From: Fonsecaea monophora
Lineage: Eukaryota > Ascomycota > Eurotiomycetes > Chaetothyriales > Herpotrichiellaceae
Length of the DNA stretch: 64,000 bases
Assembly (NCBI RefSeq): GCF_001642475.1
Contig: NW_019174010.1
Coordinates: 90,354-154,353 of the forward strand
Direction of reading: 5' to 3'
Positions within the stretch are counted from its first letter, which is position 1. The number at the start of each line of letters is the position of its first letter. The position numbers were made by a program, and so were the translations under genes. The notes under the pieces were generated by a model. That model worked only from the letters and a program-made list of their open reading frames with translations, did not search any database and had not been told where the DNA came from. Shown here one piece after another: positions 11,290 to 22,896 of the stretch.

Positions 11290-13516
11290 CTAATCCTCTT
11301 CATCATCACTACCAAAAATGGCTTTGAACACAGCTTGCCCAGGCCGTTGCTGCTCGAGCGCTTCGTTTCTTTCCGGATCGAGCGCAGCAGGCCGGCTCTC
11401 GACCACTGCTGCAATCGACGGCTCGCTCGTTCGAATACCGACTGGGTTTCTGCCGACTTCTGGACCATGGTCATGATAAGATGTCGCAGATCCGAAGGAC
11501 TTGAATTGCGACGCCGCGAAGCCGGCTTCGCCAGAGCTAGCCGCAGTTGCACTTCCACCACTACCTTCCCCTGAACCTGAGTGCGCCGGCATTTGCACAT
11601 TGAATCTCTTACAGAGGAGCCTGGTAGGGTAGAAATTGATGACAGACCGTGTCATGGGACCGAACATTCCGAGTTTAGCGGCCGATTCTGCAGGATCTTC
11701 CGGCCTTGCCTGGGGCTTGCTCAATAACGAATCTGTGGCCGTGTCGGCCGATTTGCCATCTTGACCTTGAGCGGAAGACGATGAAGAGGTGAAACGGGCA
11801 GCCATCAAGCCGCTAATGGGCTTAAACACCTCCGCTGCCCGCGCGAACTCTTGCATCTCTAGAATCCATTCCTCCCGCTTCATGTTGTTGGCTCGCGGTG
11901 GCACCTCCTCGGCCGTTCTGTGTCCGGCGTGAATCTCGAGAAAAGTTCGATATCTTGATCTTTTGTTCTCATCCTCTGCATACGGCATCCAGCCACCAAC
12001 TGCGCGATTCAGGGCCTGGAGCGCAACTTCCCGGTCTAGCTGGGGAATCATAAGTTGGGGGTCATTTGTTTGAGATTCAGATGACTTATTAGTATTTGTT
12101 GGTTGTTCGCTCCCAGCCGCGGGAAGGTTTTGGCGACCTGATGCAGCAGCCACGCGATCACGAGCAGCAGGTGTTAAGAAGTCAAATATCGACTTTCCTG
12201 GAAGTTGTGACTCGCCCAACAGCGATGCACGGGCTTTGGCCGTAAGATTCGACGACTTCGCGGCCTCTGCTGTCGAGACAGTCGTGGATGCAGCGCCTGC
12301 TTCCGCGGCCGGCGAAATGGATGATTTCCAGTCTTCAGGGACCTCTGGGGGTTTGTACTTCTCGTCCTGTATGGTCATTGAGCCCAGTGAATCTAGTTCA
12401 TCTGTCAACACAAAGCCATCCAGGGGTAATCGCCCATCGTGGCACTTCCTCATGATTCCCTTCAAAGTTGCCAATTTTTTGGAAATAAATGTGGGTTTGG
12501 CCTTTACAAGAGGGTTTGCAGCGCTTCCGCTCCTCTTTGTTTTGGACTTTGGCATCTTTTCGCCGGCAATAACCTTGTGGTATGATATCTTGGGGCCCAT
12601 GGAATACGGGTCCTCATCGGAGTCATCATCATTGAGGACTCCGACACCAAGTCCTGTCCTTCTTCTTGCTTGTGCTGGTTTCTTCCCAGGAGCGAACAGT
12701 GGAGCAGTGCCCTCTTCATCTGAAGCTTCGCCAGCAGAGCCAGACCCGGGATTTGTTGTTGAGATGCTTCGACCTGACGACTCCTTGTGGCCCTGCAAGT
12801 CTCCAATGTATCCCAGGCCTTTATGGTCTGTCTTTCGCGTGTATGAAACCACCTGCACATCATCTGGAGCAAAAAGATGTGTCTGCGCATGCTCTTCTTC
12901 GTCCTCCGGCTCTTCCTCGCCAACTTTTGCTGCTCGTCGAACTCGAGGGCCAATGCCTTGACCTTCCCTCCAGCCCATTCGCTTGAGCAGTTTTGACCCA
13001 ATAGTTTCGTTCAACGGTCGAAAAATGTCAATGGCGGCGGTCTTTCGCAGAGTATCGTGCTCCGTGCCGAATCCCGCAAATTCTGAGGAGGTGTTCAGTG
13101 TGCGTGATTCTTCAGCCTCGCGAAAATCTTCTTCGTCCATGAAATCCTCAGGTCTTTGGGTTTGCCTATTTTGTGCAGCCTTTGCGCGGTTCTGTCTGGA
13201 CGATACAAAGGAGGAAGGAGTCCATCCTTCTTTGGAGCCTACGGTATTAAAGTATCTGTGTCCACCACTTTAGCCATTGTGCTCTTGAGACCATTGCTCC
13301 GAGTGCTCACCCGGCGCTGAAACCTCCTGTGAAGGCACCGTGCAAGCGTTTGCGCCCTCTTTCGTCTGTGACCTCCTGCTTCCACACTGGCACAAAAGAC
13401 CCATCATCCCGAGTATTCTCATCCAGGGGAGGCAGAGGTGTTCCATACAGAACAAAAGGTGAGGATTGTTTTTGGAGGTCGGCCTCGAAGGCCTGTCGCG
13501 ATCGTTTGGAGGCCAT
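11290..13516 (-). CDS. GPATCH1-like G-patch domain protein (predicted spliceosome-associated)
   Basis: Two exons, 13516-13311 and 13255-11290, joined over a 55-nt intron (13310-13256; GTGAGC ... CACAG), encode 723 aa. The N-terminus has the conserved GPATCH1 block VLYGTPLPPLDENTRDDGSF and FTGGFSAGYFNTVGSKEGW; this block spans the splice junction, which confirms the intron. A degenerate G-patch follows (IGSKLLKRMGWREGQGIGP, about residue 150-170), then KGLGYIGD. The middle is basic and Ser rich. The C-terminus ends in acidic FGSDDEED, typical of the family. G-patch proteins recruit or activate DEAH helicases in RNA processing; GPATCH1 is found in late spliceosomes (family knowledge). Starting at the internal ATG 13140 would remove the conserved block. 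Confidence 0.87.
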
Positions 13517-14590
13517 GTTCGAAATAGCGATAGGATCACATTGTTGGGCAAGGATCAGAAGATGGGATCGACTGGGTGGCCTACGCGGCACAAGTCCATT
13601 GAAACCAAAGTCTGTCAGTGGCTGGCGAGCTTGTGCAGTTGGTCATTCGTACACCATTTTTCTTACTTGATATCCGATGGTGCAGAACGGTTTAGCAATT
13701 ATCATCGTGTCTGGCTTACGAAAAGAGTGCGCTGTACGCCAGTGTTGATGGTCAGACAACATCGAATTCTTGGGGGTGCCACTTAATGCTCTTCACCTCA
13801 AGAGCGTGATCAGCCGGCAGGGCCAGTTAGGCTGGTACGGGCACCGATCCCGAACCTTGGGTCAAATACCGCGTCAACTAATCATGTCACTGAGTGAGCT
13901 ATTAGCATCCAGTCTAAAGGAACCACCAACCAGTAGCTGCTGTCCCAGCCATTGTTGGCCTTGTAGAGTGCTATGGAGAGCCTGGAAGTCTCGCGGAAGC
14001 ATTAGAAGCCCCCCTCATGCGTGTTTTGTCAGGTTGTGCACCGTGCTTTTGCCTGCGCCCATCAATCAAATGTTCACAATCTGATTCCAACTGCAAACCC
14101 AGGATCTTAATAACTTGAAACAGAGCATTGGGACCGCCATTATTTCGCCTCAAGTCATCAATTTCGTTTGATCCACTGCCACGGCCTCCTCTGACTCTCT
14201 CCCCGCCCCAATCTGCGTTGGACGTGGCAGAGCTGTAGTCATCTTACTATCTGCTCTGCCCGCCTTCGACCTTACGCGAGAACCCGATGATACGACTAGT
14301 CGGCCTATCTCCTTCTTGTTGTGATCTCTCTGAACGTCACCTTGAGAGACTCGCTCTATTCGAGCCATAACCGACGACACAAACCGGATACTGAATCGAG
14401 CAATTCCCGAACAAAGCCTTGTGGCTGCAAGGCCCAAGGGCTCAAGGGGTTTGACATTGCTTGTCGTCCGTGCGTTCCATACTGGCGTTGGTCCTTGGAT
14501 TCGCACAGCAAACGTGACACTCAGTCTGGTCTTTGATTCATCAAACAAAGATTCTGAACGGCAGCTGAGTTGTCTGCCTCCGTCAGTAAG
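13517..14590. other. Divergent promoter region, GPATCH1-like / KIN1 kinase
   Basis: Divides two outward-facing genes and should carry both promoters and leaders. No TATA box stands out and no additional gene is supported. Confidence 0.4.
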
Positions 14591-17500
14591 ATGGCCACAA
14601 CAGCATCACAACAGTCGCCGTCGCTGGTGCGAAGTCATTCGACCTCCCGTAACCCTCCTTCTTCCTATGCGTCCACCTCACCCTCGCAACCCAGCAGGAC
14701 GCGTTCCACGAATACCAGACCTTCGAATCACAACCGCTCTACCTCCAGAACCCACGAAACCCCTCCTCAATCTAATCCTACTGCCCTTGCAAATGTCGCA
14801 AGGAGAGACTTCGAACAGTCGAATGTCGTTCGCACAACTTCCTCTCGTCGCAGCACCTCTAGAGATGGGAGAGGCGAATATCATACTGAGGCGTCTGCTC
14901 ACGGGCGGTCTTCATCTCGACCTGGATCCAGACGCAACAGTCAGGATCTAACTGCACCTACGACAGTAAATGCCAATGGAGCAACTCCACAAGTTCCTCC
15001 TAGCACCACCTCACGGACCGAAACACACGCCTCGCAAACCTATCCCACGATCGGGCGGAGACGAACATCAATAACATGCCAGACAGGAACTTGGTCACTG
15101 GGAAAAACAATTGGTCAGGGTAGCATGGGGAAGGTCAAGCTGGCAAGGAACACGGAGACCGGAGAACAAGCAGCCATCAAAATTGTCCCACGCCAGGCGG
15201 CTGACGACCACGGAAATCCGAAAGATGAGCGTGCTGATCGTTCGAAAGAAATTCGAACAGCGAGGGAGGCTGCCATGGTGTCACTACTATCCCACCCCTA
15301 CATCTGTGGAATGATCGATGTCCAGAGGACGAACTACCACTGGTACATGCTTTTTGAGTATGTGAACGGCGGGCAGATGCTGGATTACATTATTGCTCAT
15401 GGCAGGCTGAAAGAGAAACAAGCACGGAAGTTTGCTCGACAGATTGCCAGTGCGCTGGACTACTGCCATCGAAACAGCATTGTCCATCGGGATCTCAAGA
15501 TCGAGAATATTCTTATCAGCAAGACCGGGGATATCAAGATCATCGACTTTGGACTCAGCAACCTTTATTCACCTCGTTCACTTCTGAAGACATTCTGCGG
15601 AAGTTTGTATTTTGCAGCACCAGAATTGTTGCAAGCCCGGCAGTATACTGGTCCTGAAGTTGATGTATGGAGTTTCGGGATTGTTCTTTATGTCCTCGTC
15701 TGTGGCAAAGTGCCATTTGATGATCAAAGCATGCCTCAGTTGCACGCAAAGATCAAACGAGGTATTGTTGACTATCCACAGTGGCTTACAGCTGGTACGT
15801 GTTTGTCCCAACACAAGAGTCCCCATCTACTAACGGCCTCTAGAATGCAAGAATATTATCTCGCGCATGCTCGTGGTGGATCCCCGAGATCGAGCCAGTC
15901 TTCAGGAAATCATGAACCATCCTTGGATGACAAAAGGCTTCAATGGCCCACCGGATAATTATCTCCCACACCGGGAACCACTTCAGCTGCCGCTTGATCC
16001 TGAGGTCATTGACAAAATGCAAGGGTTCGATTTTGGGTCTTCGGCATACATCACTGAGCAGTTAACCCGTATTATCGAATCAGAGGATTACCAGAATGCT
16101 GTAAGGAGAAGTGCGAAAGATGATTACAGCCACACCTCGAACAGTGGAGAGAAGAAGCGTGGAGTCTTCGACTTTTATAAACGACGAAATTCAATCAGCC
16201 GCGAGGGTCTTTCGGTGCCGTCGTCTGAAGCCATCAGAGGACATGACCCCATCAATGCCTACAGCCCACTGGTCTCTATATATTACCTCGCACGTGAAAA
16301 ACGTGACAGAGAGCGACAGCAACCAAATCCTGGCGCGCTGGCCATGCCTATGACGGAAAAGGAGGCGCCTCTCAAGCTTCCAGGGCTACCTACACCGGAA
16401 GCTGCTCATACAAACACCTTTGCACCAGAAATGCCTGGAGAAAGAGCCACCGGTGGTCGGGCAAGACCGCGGGCTCGAACAAATGGTGAGGATGACATCC
16501 CGCACGTTGCGAAGTCATTGGAGGCTGCCGAGCGAAAACCGGCTCCAAATGTGGTTCCATTGCATGCAATTCCTCAACCTGATCAACCTGCGAAGCGCGA
16601 GGGGACGGCCTTGGGTCTTCTGCGAAGGTTTAGTACCAGACGGTACCGGGACCGTGACATGGAACGACCCCAGCCTCCACCAGCTCTGAATATCCAGCCT
16701 CCGGCTGATTCAGTGACTCCTCCACGGAAGTCATTCTCCGTTCGACGTTCACGGAGGAGAGACCCAAGCCCAACAACTCATCATCAGGGGGGTAGCCAAC
16801 CACAGCATGAGGGTCTATTGAGTGCCAGTGGCGGCTTATCTAGAGCCGGGAAGTTTTTGGGTAGATCAACCAGTGTCAACTCCGCCGAATATCGTCCTCG
16901 ACGTGTTCTACATAGAGGGACGACGGGCAACGAGTCTCCAATGCTTGTGCCTGAGCCACCACCGACCAGCGGCTCTGATCAGTCGAGTGTGAACGCTGGT
17001 CGAGCTAGCAAGGGCGTGGAACTTACCGACAAGCCCGCTCCTAACGCCAGCCCTCTGACGACACCTCGCACCCCAACTACTACGCGGACCAAATCCTTAG
17101 GTCACGCACGGCAGGAGAGCATCCAAGCCCGGCGACGCCGCCATGAAGAGCGTCGAGCAGAAGCTAACGTCCCTGAGGAGACTGACGCTGAGATGCGAGA
17201 TGAGGTCGATATCCTTGACACGCCCGCCATTCCCGATACCCCAGGGACCGAAATCTCAAAGCCAGCCAGTCTCAAGGGGCTATTCTCGACTTCAACTACC
17301 AGCAGTAAGCCACCTGAGTTCATCAGGCATGACATTATTCGCGTCTTGAATCAGCTCGGGGTGCAATATACCGTGATTAAGGGTGGCTTTTCTTGCAGAC
17401 ACGCGCCAAGCATCAACCTCGAAGGGGTCAAGGAACCCGTAGCCGGGCTCGATGAAGACAGAAGTGGACGCGTTACGAGTGGACATCAACGCCGGATTTC

Positions 17501-17843
17501 ATTCGGCGGGGCATTCCGGGGTAAAGAGAGAGAAGACATTAAGGACGATCGGTTGACCCGACATCATGCGAGAAGAAGACAACCGGACCAGAGCTTCGTC
17601 ACCAACTCCGAGGGGTCGGACGAGTACCTGCAACAAAATCGAGGACCCGAGGCTCACGATGGAGGCGCTACAAGAACTCGGGTTCAAGAGGACAGTGGTG
17701 AGCGATTGGTGCTCAAATTCGAGATTGCAATTGTCAAGATCCCCCTTCTTTCTCTCCATGGGATCCAATTCAAGAAGGTGCAAGGGGGAATGAACCAGTA
17801 CCGGTCAATGACATCAGCCATTCTCAACTCATTGAGATTGTGA
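14591..17843 (+). CDS. KIN1: Serine/threonine protein kinase of the Kin1/Kin2 (MARK/PAR-1) family
   Basis: Membrane-associated kinase linked in yeasts to polarity, exocytosis and ER-stress RNA signalling. Exons 14591-15794 and 15844-17843, with a 49-nt intron (GTACGT ... CTACTAAC ... TCTAG), give 1067 aa. A Ser/Pro/Arg-rich tail (1-165) precedes the kinase domain (about 168-432): glycine loop GQGSMGKV (175-182), lysine of AIK near 197, HRDLK at 299, DFG at 319, and CGSLYFAAPELL activation segment. The intron falls inside the domain and splicing restores ECKNIISRMLVVDPRDRA. A long disordered linker follows. The C-terminal KA1 domain is recognisable by FIRHDIIRVLNQLGVQY and by GERLVLKFEIAIVKIPLLSL, ending LNSLRL; KA1 binds acidic phospholipids in this family. 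All catalytic residues are present. Confidence 0.93.
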
Positions 17844-19340
17844 TGCAACGGGCAGCTGGATGGATTCAACTTATTATGTTTTAGCGAAACGCAATGAAGC
17901 ATGCAGGGCGCAATGTTTACGGGCAACGCGACTTGACTGTGGGCTGTACTGTGGAATAATTGTACTGAGTAGCGAGAGGTAGAGACTGCTGAGCAGTGAC
18001 TCGTCGACTCTGATGAATGAAATGCCAAACGAACGCAGGTACCACGTAGTAGTCATTGAGGCAGGGAAATGCAGGGCTTTCCCTACGCCTGCTGCAATAA
18101 CGATGGATCTTGACCATGTTAAAGAGTTGTGATAGCATATCAGTTTAATGGTGTGCAGACGCCTCCTCGTTTTAGACCTCCTACACAGCAAGATTCAACC
18201 ATCATTCGCCGGCGTGGGCGGGGAAGGGGGAGCGATCGACCGCCGTCGGAAACGAAGGGCTTCGGGAAAGACCCGTGGCACATAACTTTGGCACATGTTC
18301 AGCTCCGTACCAAAGGAAATCGACAATACCTAGTGAGATGTAATTTGAGTCAGAGGATTCGGCGGACACGGGAATCACTCATCGGCCTTCTCCATGTTGG
18401 GCCCGAGGGAGCAAGATGATGATGATGGTGAAGGATAAGAATAACAAACTGACTGAGACATCACTGGACAATTGTACTCCCTCCGTTGAAGGTGCGAGGT
18501 ATACTGAGTACTCCAGAATGATGTGAGAGTACCGCGTTCAGGAAGACCAAGACCAGGCGTCGACGCCTAGAGGGTCATGGAAAAGGCAGCTCCCGCGCCC
18601 GGATGACGATTGACGGGCACTGAGAGTTCTAGGTGCCCAGCTGGCCACTCATGGTGCGGCTCCCAGGACTCATGGCCTCCAGAATCCACCCATCGGGGAA
18701 ACAGACTGTCAAACGCTCGAGTCTGTCTCCAGCTTTCCCAAAGTGAACTCCTCAAACAAGCCCCAACAGAACCACCGCAACCGCAACCGCAAAGCACAAC
18801 CTCACTTCTTTCTTCTCTTTCCAAACCTCTCCATCCCATCTGATCCCATCCCCCTTCGTTGCGGTTTCTGTTACTCAGTTGCTGCGGCATTCTTCATTCT
18901 TGAACGCCCTTCTAGGCTAGACTGTAAGCGGGCCGCTTGTCAGTCCATCACCCTCCTTTTTAAAATTATTCTTGTCCTTGGTCTGCGAGGTCCCCAAGGT
19001 CCCTGCGACCCTTTGTCTCGGTCCCGCAATTGTGACTGCGGCCCAGTGCCTGCGCCTTTCCCGCCAGCTGCTCTCCCCATTTCCACCACCCTTCGACTTT
19101 TTCCCTGAGGCTCGTGCCCTCTAACTACCGTCCCTGCCACTGTCAACGGCCATCCCTCCACCGAGACATTCAAGGCCGTTCCGTTGCTGTCTCGCAGTCT
19201 AATTTTTCCCCTGGCCCCGGGATCTTACTGAAACACAAAATCCTCCGCAGTACAATCGCAGTCTGACTGGCCGGTTCCCGTCGATTCAGCTCGTACCCAG
19301 AGCACCTCCTGTGCGACGTGGCTACCAACACGGGCAGCTC
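17844..19340. other. Intergenic: KIN1 3' flank and PBP1 promoter/leader
   Basis: 1.5 kb between two plus-strand genes. The part from about 18720 on is pyrimidine rich (CCGCAACCGCAACCGC, then CTTCTTTC runs), as is usual for fungal promoters and long leaders. No gene or RNA seen. Confidence 0.4.
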
Positions 19341-22300
19341 ATGGCCTCTGCAGCCAGCATCCCTTCCCCGAATTTGAATACTGCAGTCAATCCCCCACAA
19401 AATAATGGTTTGGCAAGGGGCACAATGAGATCAAGTAGCAACCAGAAGGGTGTGGATGCAGGGCGCAAGCAGAGTCCTGGTGGTCCTGGTAGTGACGGAA
19501 TTTCAAGGTATGCACACGCAACCCGAGACGTTCATCCCGTCAACTTTGCAGGCTGGACCGTCTTCTGGGCTACATCCTCGTCTCGTCTGGGAGAAGGTGC
19601 AATGCAACCATGATTGTTTTATTACATGTCAAACCTCACAAAGGTCCCTGCTGATCAAACCACAGTGCTAGGCGTCCGGCTTCTCAGAAAGTCTGGGGTT
19701 CTTCCTCAAACTCGTTCCAGCAACGAGGCTCCATGCCTGTCCACCAGAATGGGAACACTGCCCAACCCAGGAACACAAACATGATGAGGCCCAGCGCGCA
19801 GAGGGATGCAGGCATTACAGACAAGCAAGCACACGAGAGATTGGTGTTCCTCTTTGGGGCTGCTATAGTATATGCCAACCACGATCCCCGTCCAATGAGA
19901 TGGTAACTGACCTTTGGTGGTAGGGGTTGAACATCGTCCTTACGTCCAAATCAGGAGAAAAGTTTGAGGGTCTGTTGTCCGGCTCGTCACTCACACCAAC
20001 CAGCACGAGGATAACTCTCAAAATGGTTAGAAAAATACAACCTGCTACCTCAGGCCAGGCAAACGGTGTAGCAACTCGGGAAGCGGCCTTAGTTGGTTCG
20101 AGTCCAGAGTATGCAATGAACTTTGATCTGAAGGATACTGCCGATATGACCATTGCCGACTTTTCTTTACCTGAGACCTCGAAACTCACCAATGGTATGG
20201 TCACTTCATCGGCTCCTTTCAAAATGCGCTCTAACATTACCCCCGCAGGCTCTACCTCGACCTTCCAGACTGACACCGATATCTCTGGCAATCAAGCTCG
20301 GGGTGAACGGGAATTACAAAGATGGGTGCCGGAAGGACCAGACACCACTGACTACTCATTAGGGTCGGCAAACACCTCTACTTGGGATCAGTTTGCCACC
20401 AACTCTCAGTTGTTCGGTGCTAAGAGCACCTACGATGAAAACCTCTATACAACCACCATTGACCGCAACGCGCCGTCCTACAAACGCCGAGAAGCTGAAG
20501 CTGAAAGGATCGCGCGGGAGATTGAAGGTTCAACATCGACAAATGCACATATTCGCGAGGAACGTGGTCAGGCTCTCGAGAACGATGGCGAGGACGAGGA
20601 AGAGAAATACAGTGGAGTTCGTCGTGACGAGCAGTTATATCCACCACTGTCCGTTGGCGGAGCGAATAAGTATACCCCTCCAGCGAGGCGTGCGCCTACT
20701 GCCCAAGCAACAGTTCCAGGAGCGCCTGTAGATCCCGCTATCATATCCGCGCAACTTTCTCGACCAGAACCCGGCACGGGGAACTCGCAAAAATCGAGGC
20801 ACGAAAAAGATGGACCCGTTGCTGCCGAGAAGAGTACAACCACTGCGCCAGACAAGCCGGTATCTGAGCTAAATGGCACGGCGTCAACACAGAACACTCA
20901 ATCCGACAAGGTCGTCAAACCCGCTACTCCAGCGACTCCTGGCAAGGTTGAGTCCGCGAATATCGAACAACAACCCAGCAACAAAGCTGTCTCTCAGGGC
21001 TCCACTGAAAACGTTGAAGTCAAAGTCCTCCACCAATTCCGCCAATTCGCTGATATCGAGAAGCAAAGGGTTATTGAGAGGAGAAAGGCTCAGGCTAACC
21101 AAGATCGCGCTGCTAAGTTGAACGAACTTCTACGCTTCTCGAAGACGTTCAAACTCAAGACTCCGATTCCGAATGATCTGATCGGCATCCTCGCCAAAGA
21201 TCCGGCTAAGCAAGAGGCTATCGTCGAAAAAGCACAAAAGGAGTCTAGCGAATCGACATCTACTGCTAAGCCGAGCCCTTCGCAAGCCCCAGTGGCTAGC
21301 AACACCACCCGCAAAGCCGATGTTCCACAACCTCAACCACCTATACCGGAACGACAAGTGTACCATCGTGGTCGTGGAGGATTTCAACCAGCTGGCCGAT
21401 CTGACCGGCCCACCGGCCAGCAACAGCCACCACCTTTCCCCGGTCGAAACAACAGCGCTCCATATCAATCAAGATTTGGTGCACATCAGCAGGACCGCAA
21501 AAGCATTCAGCCTCCTCCCATTCCTGCGCCGATTCCCATTATTGAAGGACGTGTACCGCCAACTGGACCCATGGCCGAACAAACTGGGATGACCAGCCCA
21601 CAAAGATCTAACATGCATACTCCCAATTCGGCCATTTCTGGGAAATTCAATCTCAACGTGAAAGCTTCCGAGTTTCGTCCAACTGCGGCATCCTTCAATC
21701 CATCGGGTCCCTCGCAAACACCTTCGAGCCCCGGCTCAGCACAACGTGCGGGTTCTATCTCCCGAACAGCCTCGCCCTCAGTGTTCTTTGGTAACCGAAA
21801 GCCAAAACCGGCTGCTCAGAGGCCGTCCATTGCCAAAGACTTCAACCCAATCGTTCGTATGAAGGCAGAGTATGCTCCGAAGAAATTGTCAGAAGGTGCG
21901 AAGACCGAAGAGGTCCAAAAGGACTATAGTAACAATGGGGGTATACCAAACGCTTACCAAACGGGACCACGATGGTCTGTCAAGCCTGAGAACGACCAAA
22001 AGACTTACGAGGAAGTATTCGAACAGCCAGCGGCACTTCCTGTGATCTCGCCAGCTCAGAGCCGCTCATCTTCGAGCCATCATATTCCATACCTAGGGCA
22101 GGGTATGGCGATACCTAATGGCCCTGGCAACATCCCACATATTTCGACGCCACAGCACGTACCACACAATGGTCCACACCAGTTTCCTCATCAATATGAG
22201 GATGCTAGTCACCGAATGCAATATGGTGCAGCGACGCCAGGCGTGTTCTCGTCGCCAAGCATGGCTTCTCGTCAAGCTTCAGCCTATGCTTCGCCCATGG

Positions 22301-22896
22301 CGCACCCTGCCCAACTCTCTTACCAGTCTCAACCGTACTTTGGAACGCCTACGGGCCAGATGCCCATGCAAATGCGACCCTATCCGGGCACTCCTGGCAT
22401 GATGCATGCTCAGGTAGGGCAGATGAGTGCGCCAATGATGGTGCAACAACCATCGAATGGGCCATACATGGCGGTGCCACAGCATTTCAACCACCAAATG
22501 CAGATGTATTCGCCAAACCCAAGTCAAGTGTATCCCCAGCAAAATGGGGGTTACTCGAGTCCGGGACGGATGGCGCCGATGATGATGCAGCAAGGATCGC
22601 AACAAGGCCATCCACCTGCACCCAGCATGATGTTCAGCGTCTCTAACCAGGGAGCCGCGCCAATGGCCTTCCCGCAACAACAAATGGGGATGCATCGTGG
22701 CAGCTACGGAGGACATCAATACGGCTCTACACCTCATCAGGGGTATGCTATGCAGCACCGAACCATGAGTAGTGGATATGGCCAGATGGCGCAAAAGATG
22801 CATCACCAAATGCAGCCCCATGGACCTGCGATGAATGGGCCCCCTCAAGGACCGGCATATGGTCAAATGGAGGGAGGCCAGGACGACGGCAAGTGA
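19341..22896 (+). CDS. PBP1: Ataxin-2 homologue (Pbp1), poly(A)-binding-protein-associated
   Basis: RNA-associated regulator of mRNA polyadenylation, translation and stress granules. Exons 19341-19507, 19672-19867 and 19924-22896 (introns 164 and 56 nt) give 1111 aa. A further 54-nt segment, 20195-20248 (GTATGG ... CTCTAAC ... CCGCAG), looks like an in-frame intron; removing it gives 1093 aa. The second junction rebuilds the Lsm-like fold (ERLVFLFGAAI then GLNIVLTSKSGEKFEG). The LsmAD domain follows (YDENLYTTTIDRNAPSYKRR, REIEGSTSTNAHIREERG). A perfect PAM2 motif, FNLNVKASEFRP, is encoded at 21646-21681 and should bind the MLLE domain of poly(A)-binding protein. The remainder is Pro/Gln/Met/Gly rich and probably disordered. 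ATG 19341 is the first good start; reading from 19924 alone would lose half of the Lsm domain. Confidence 0.92.
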
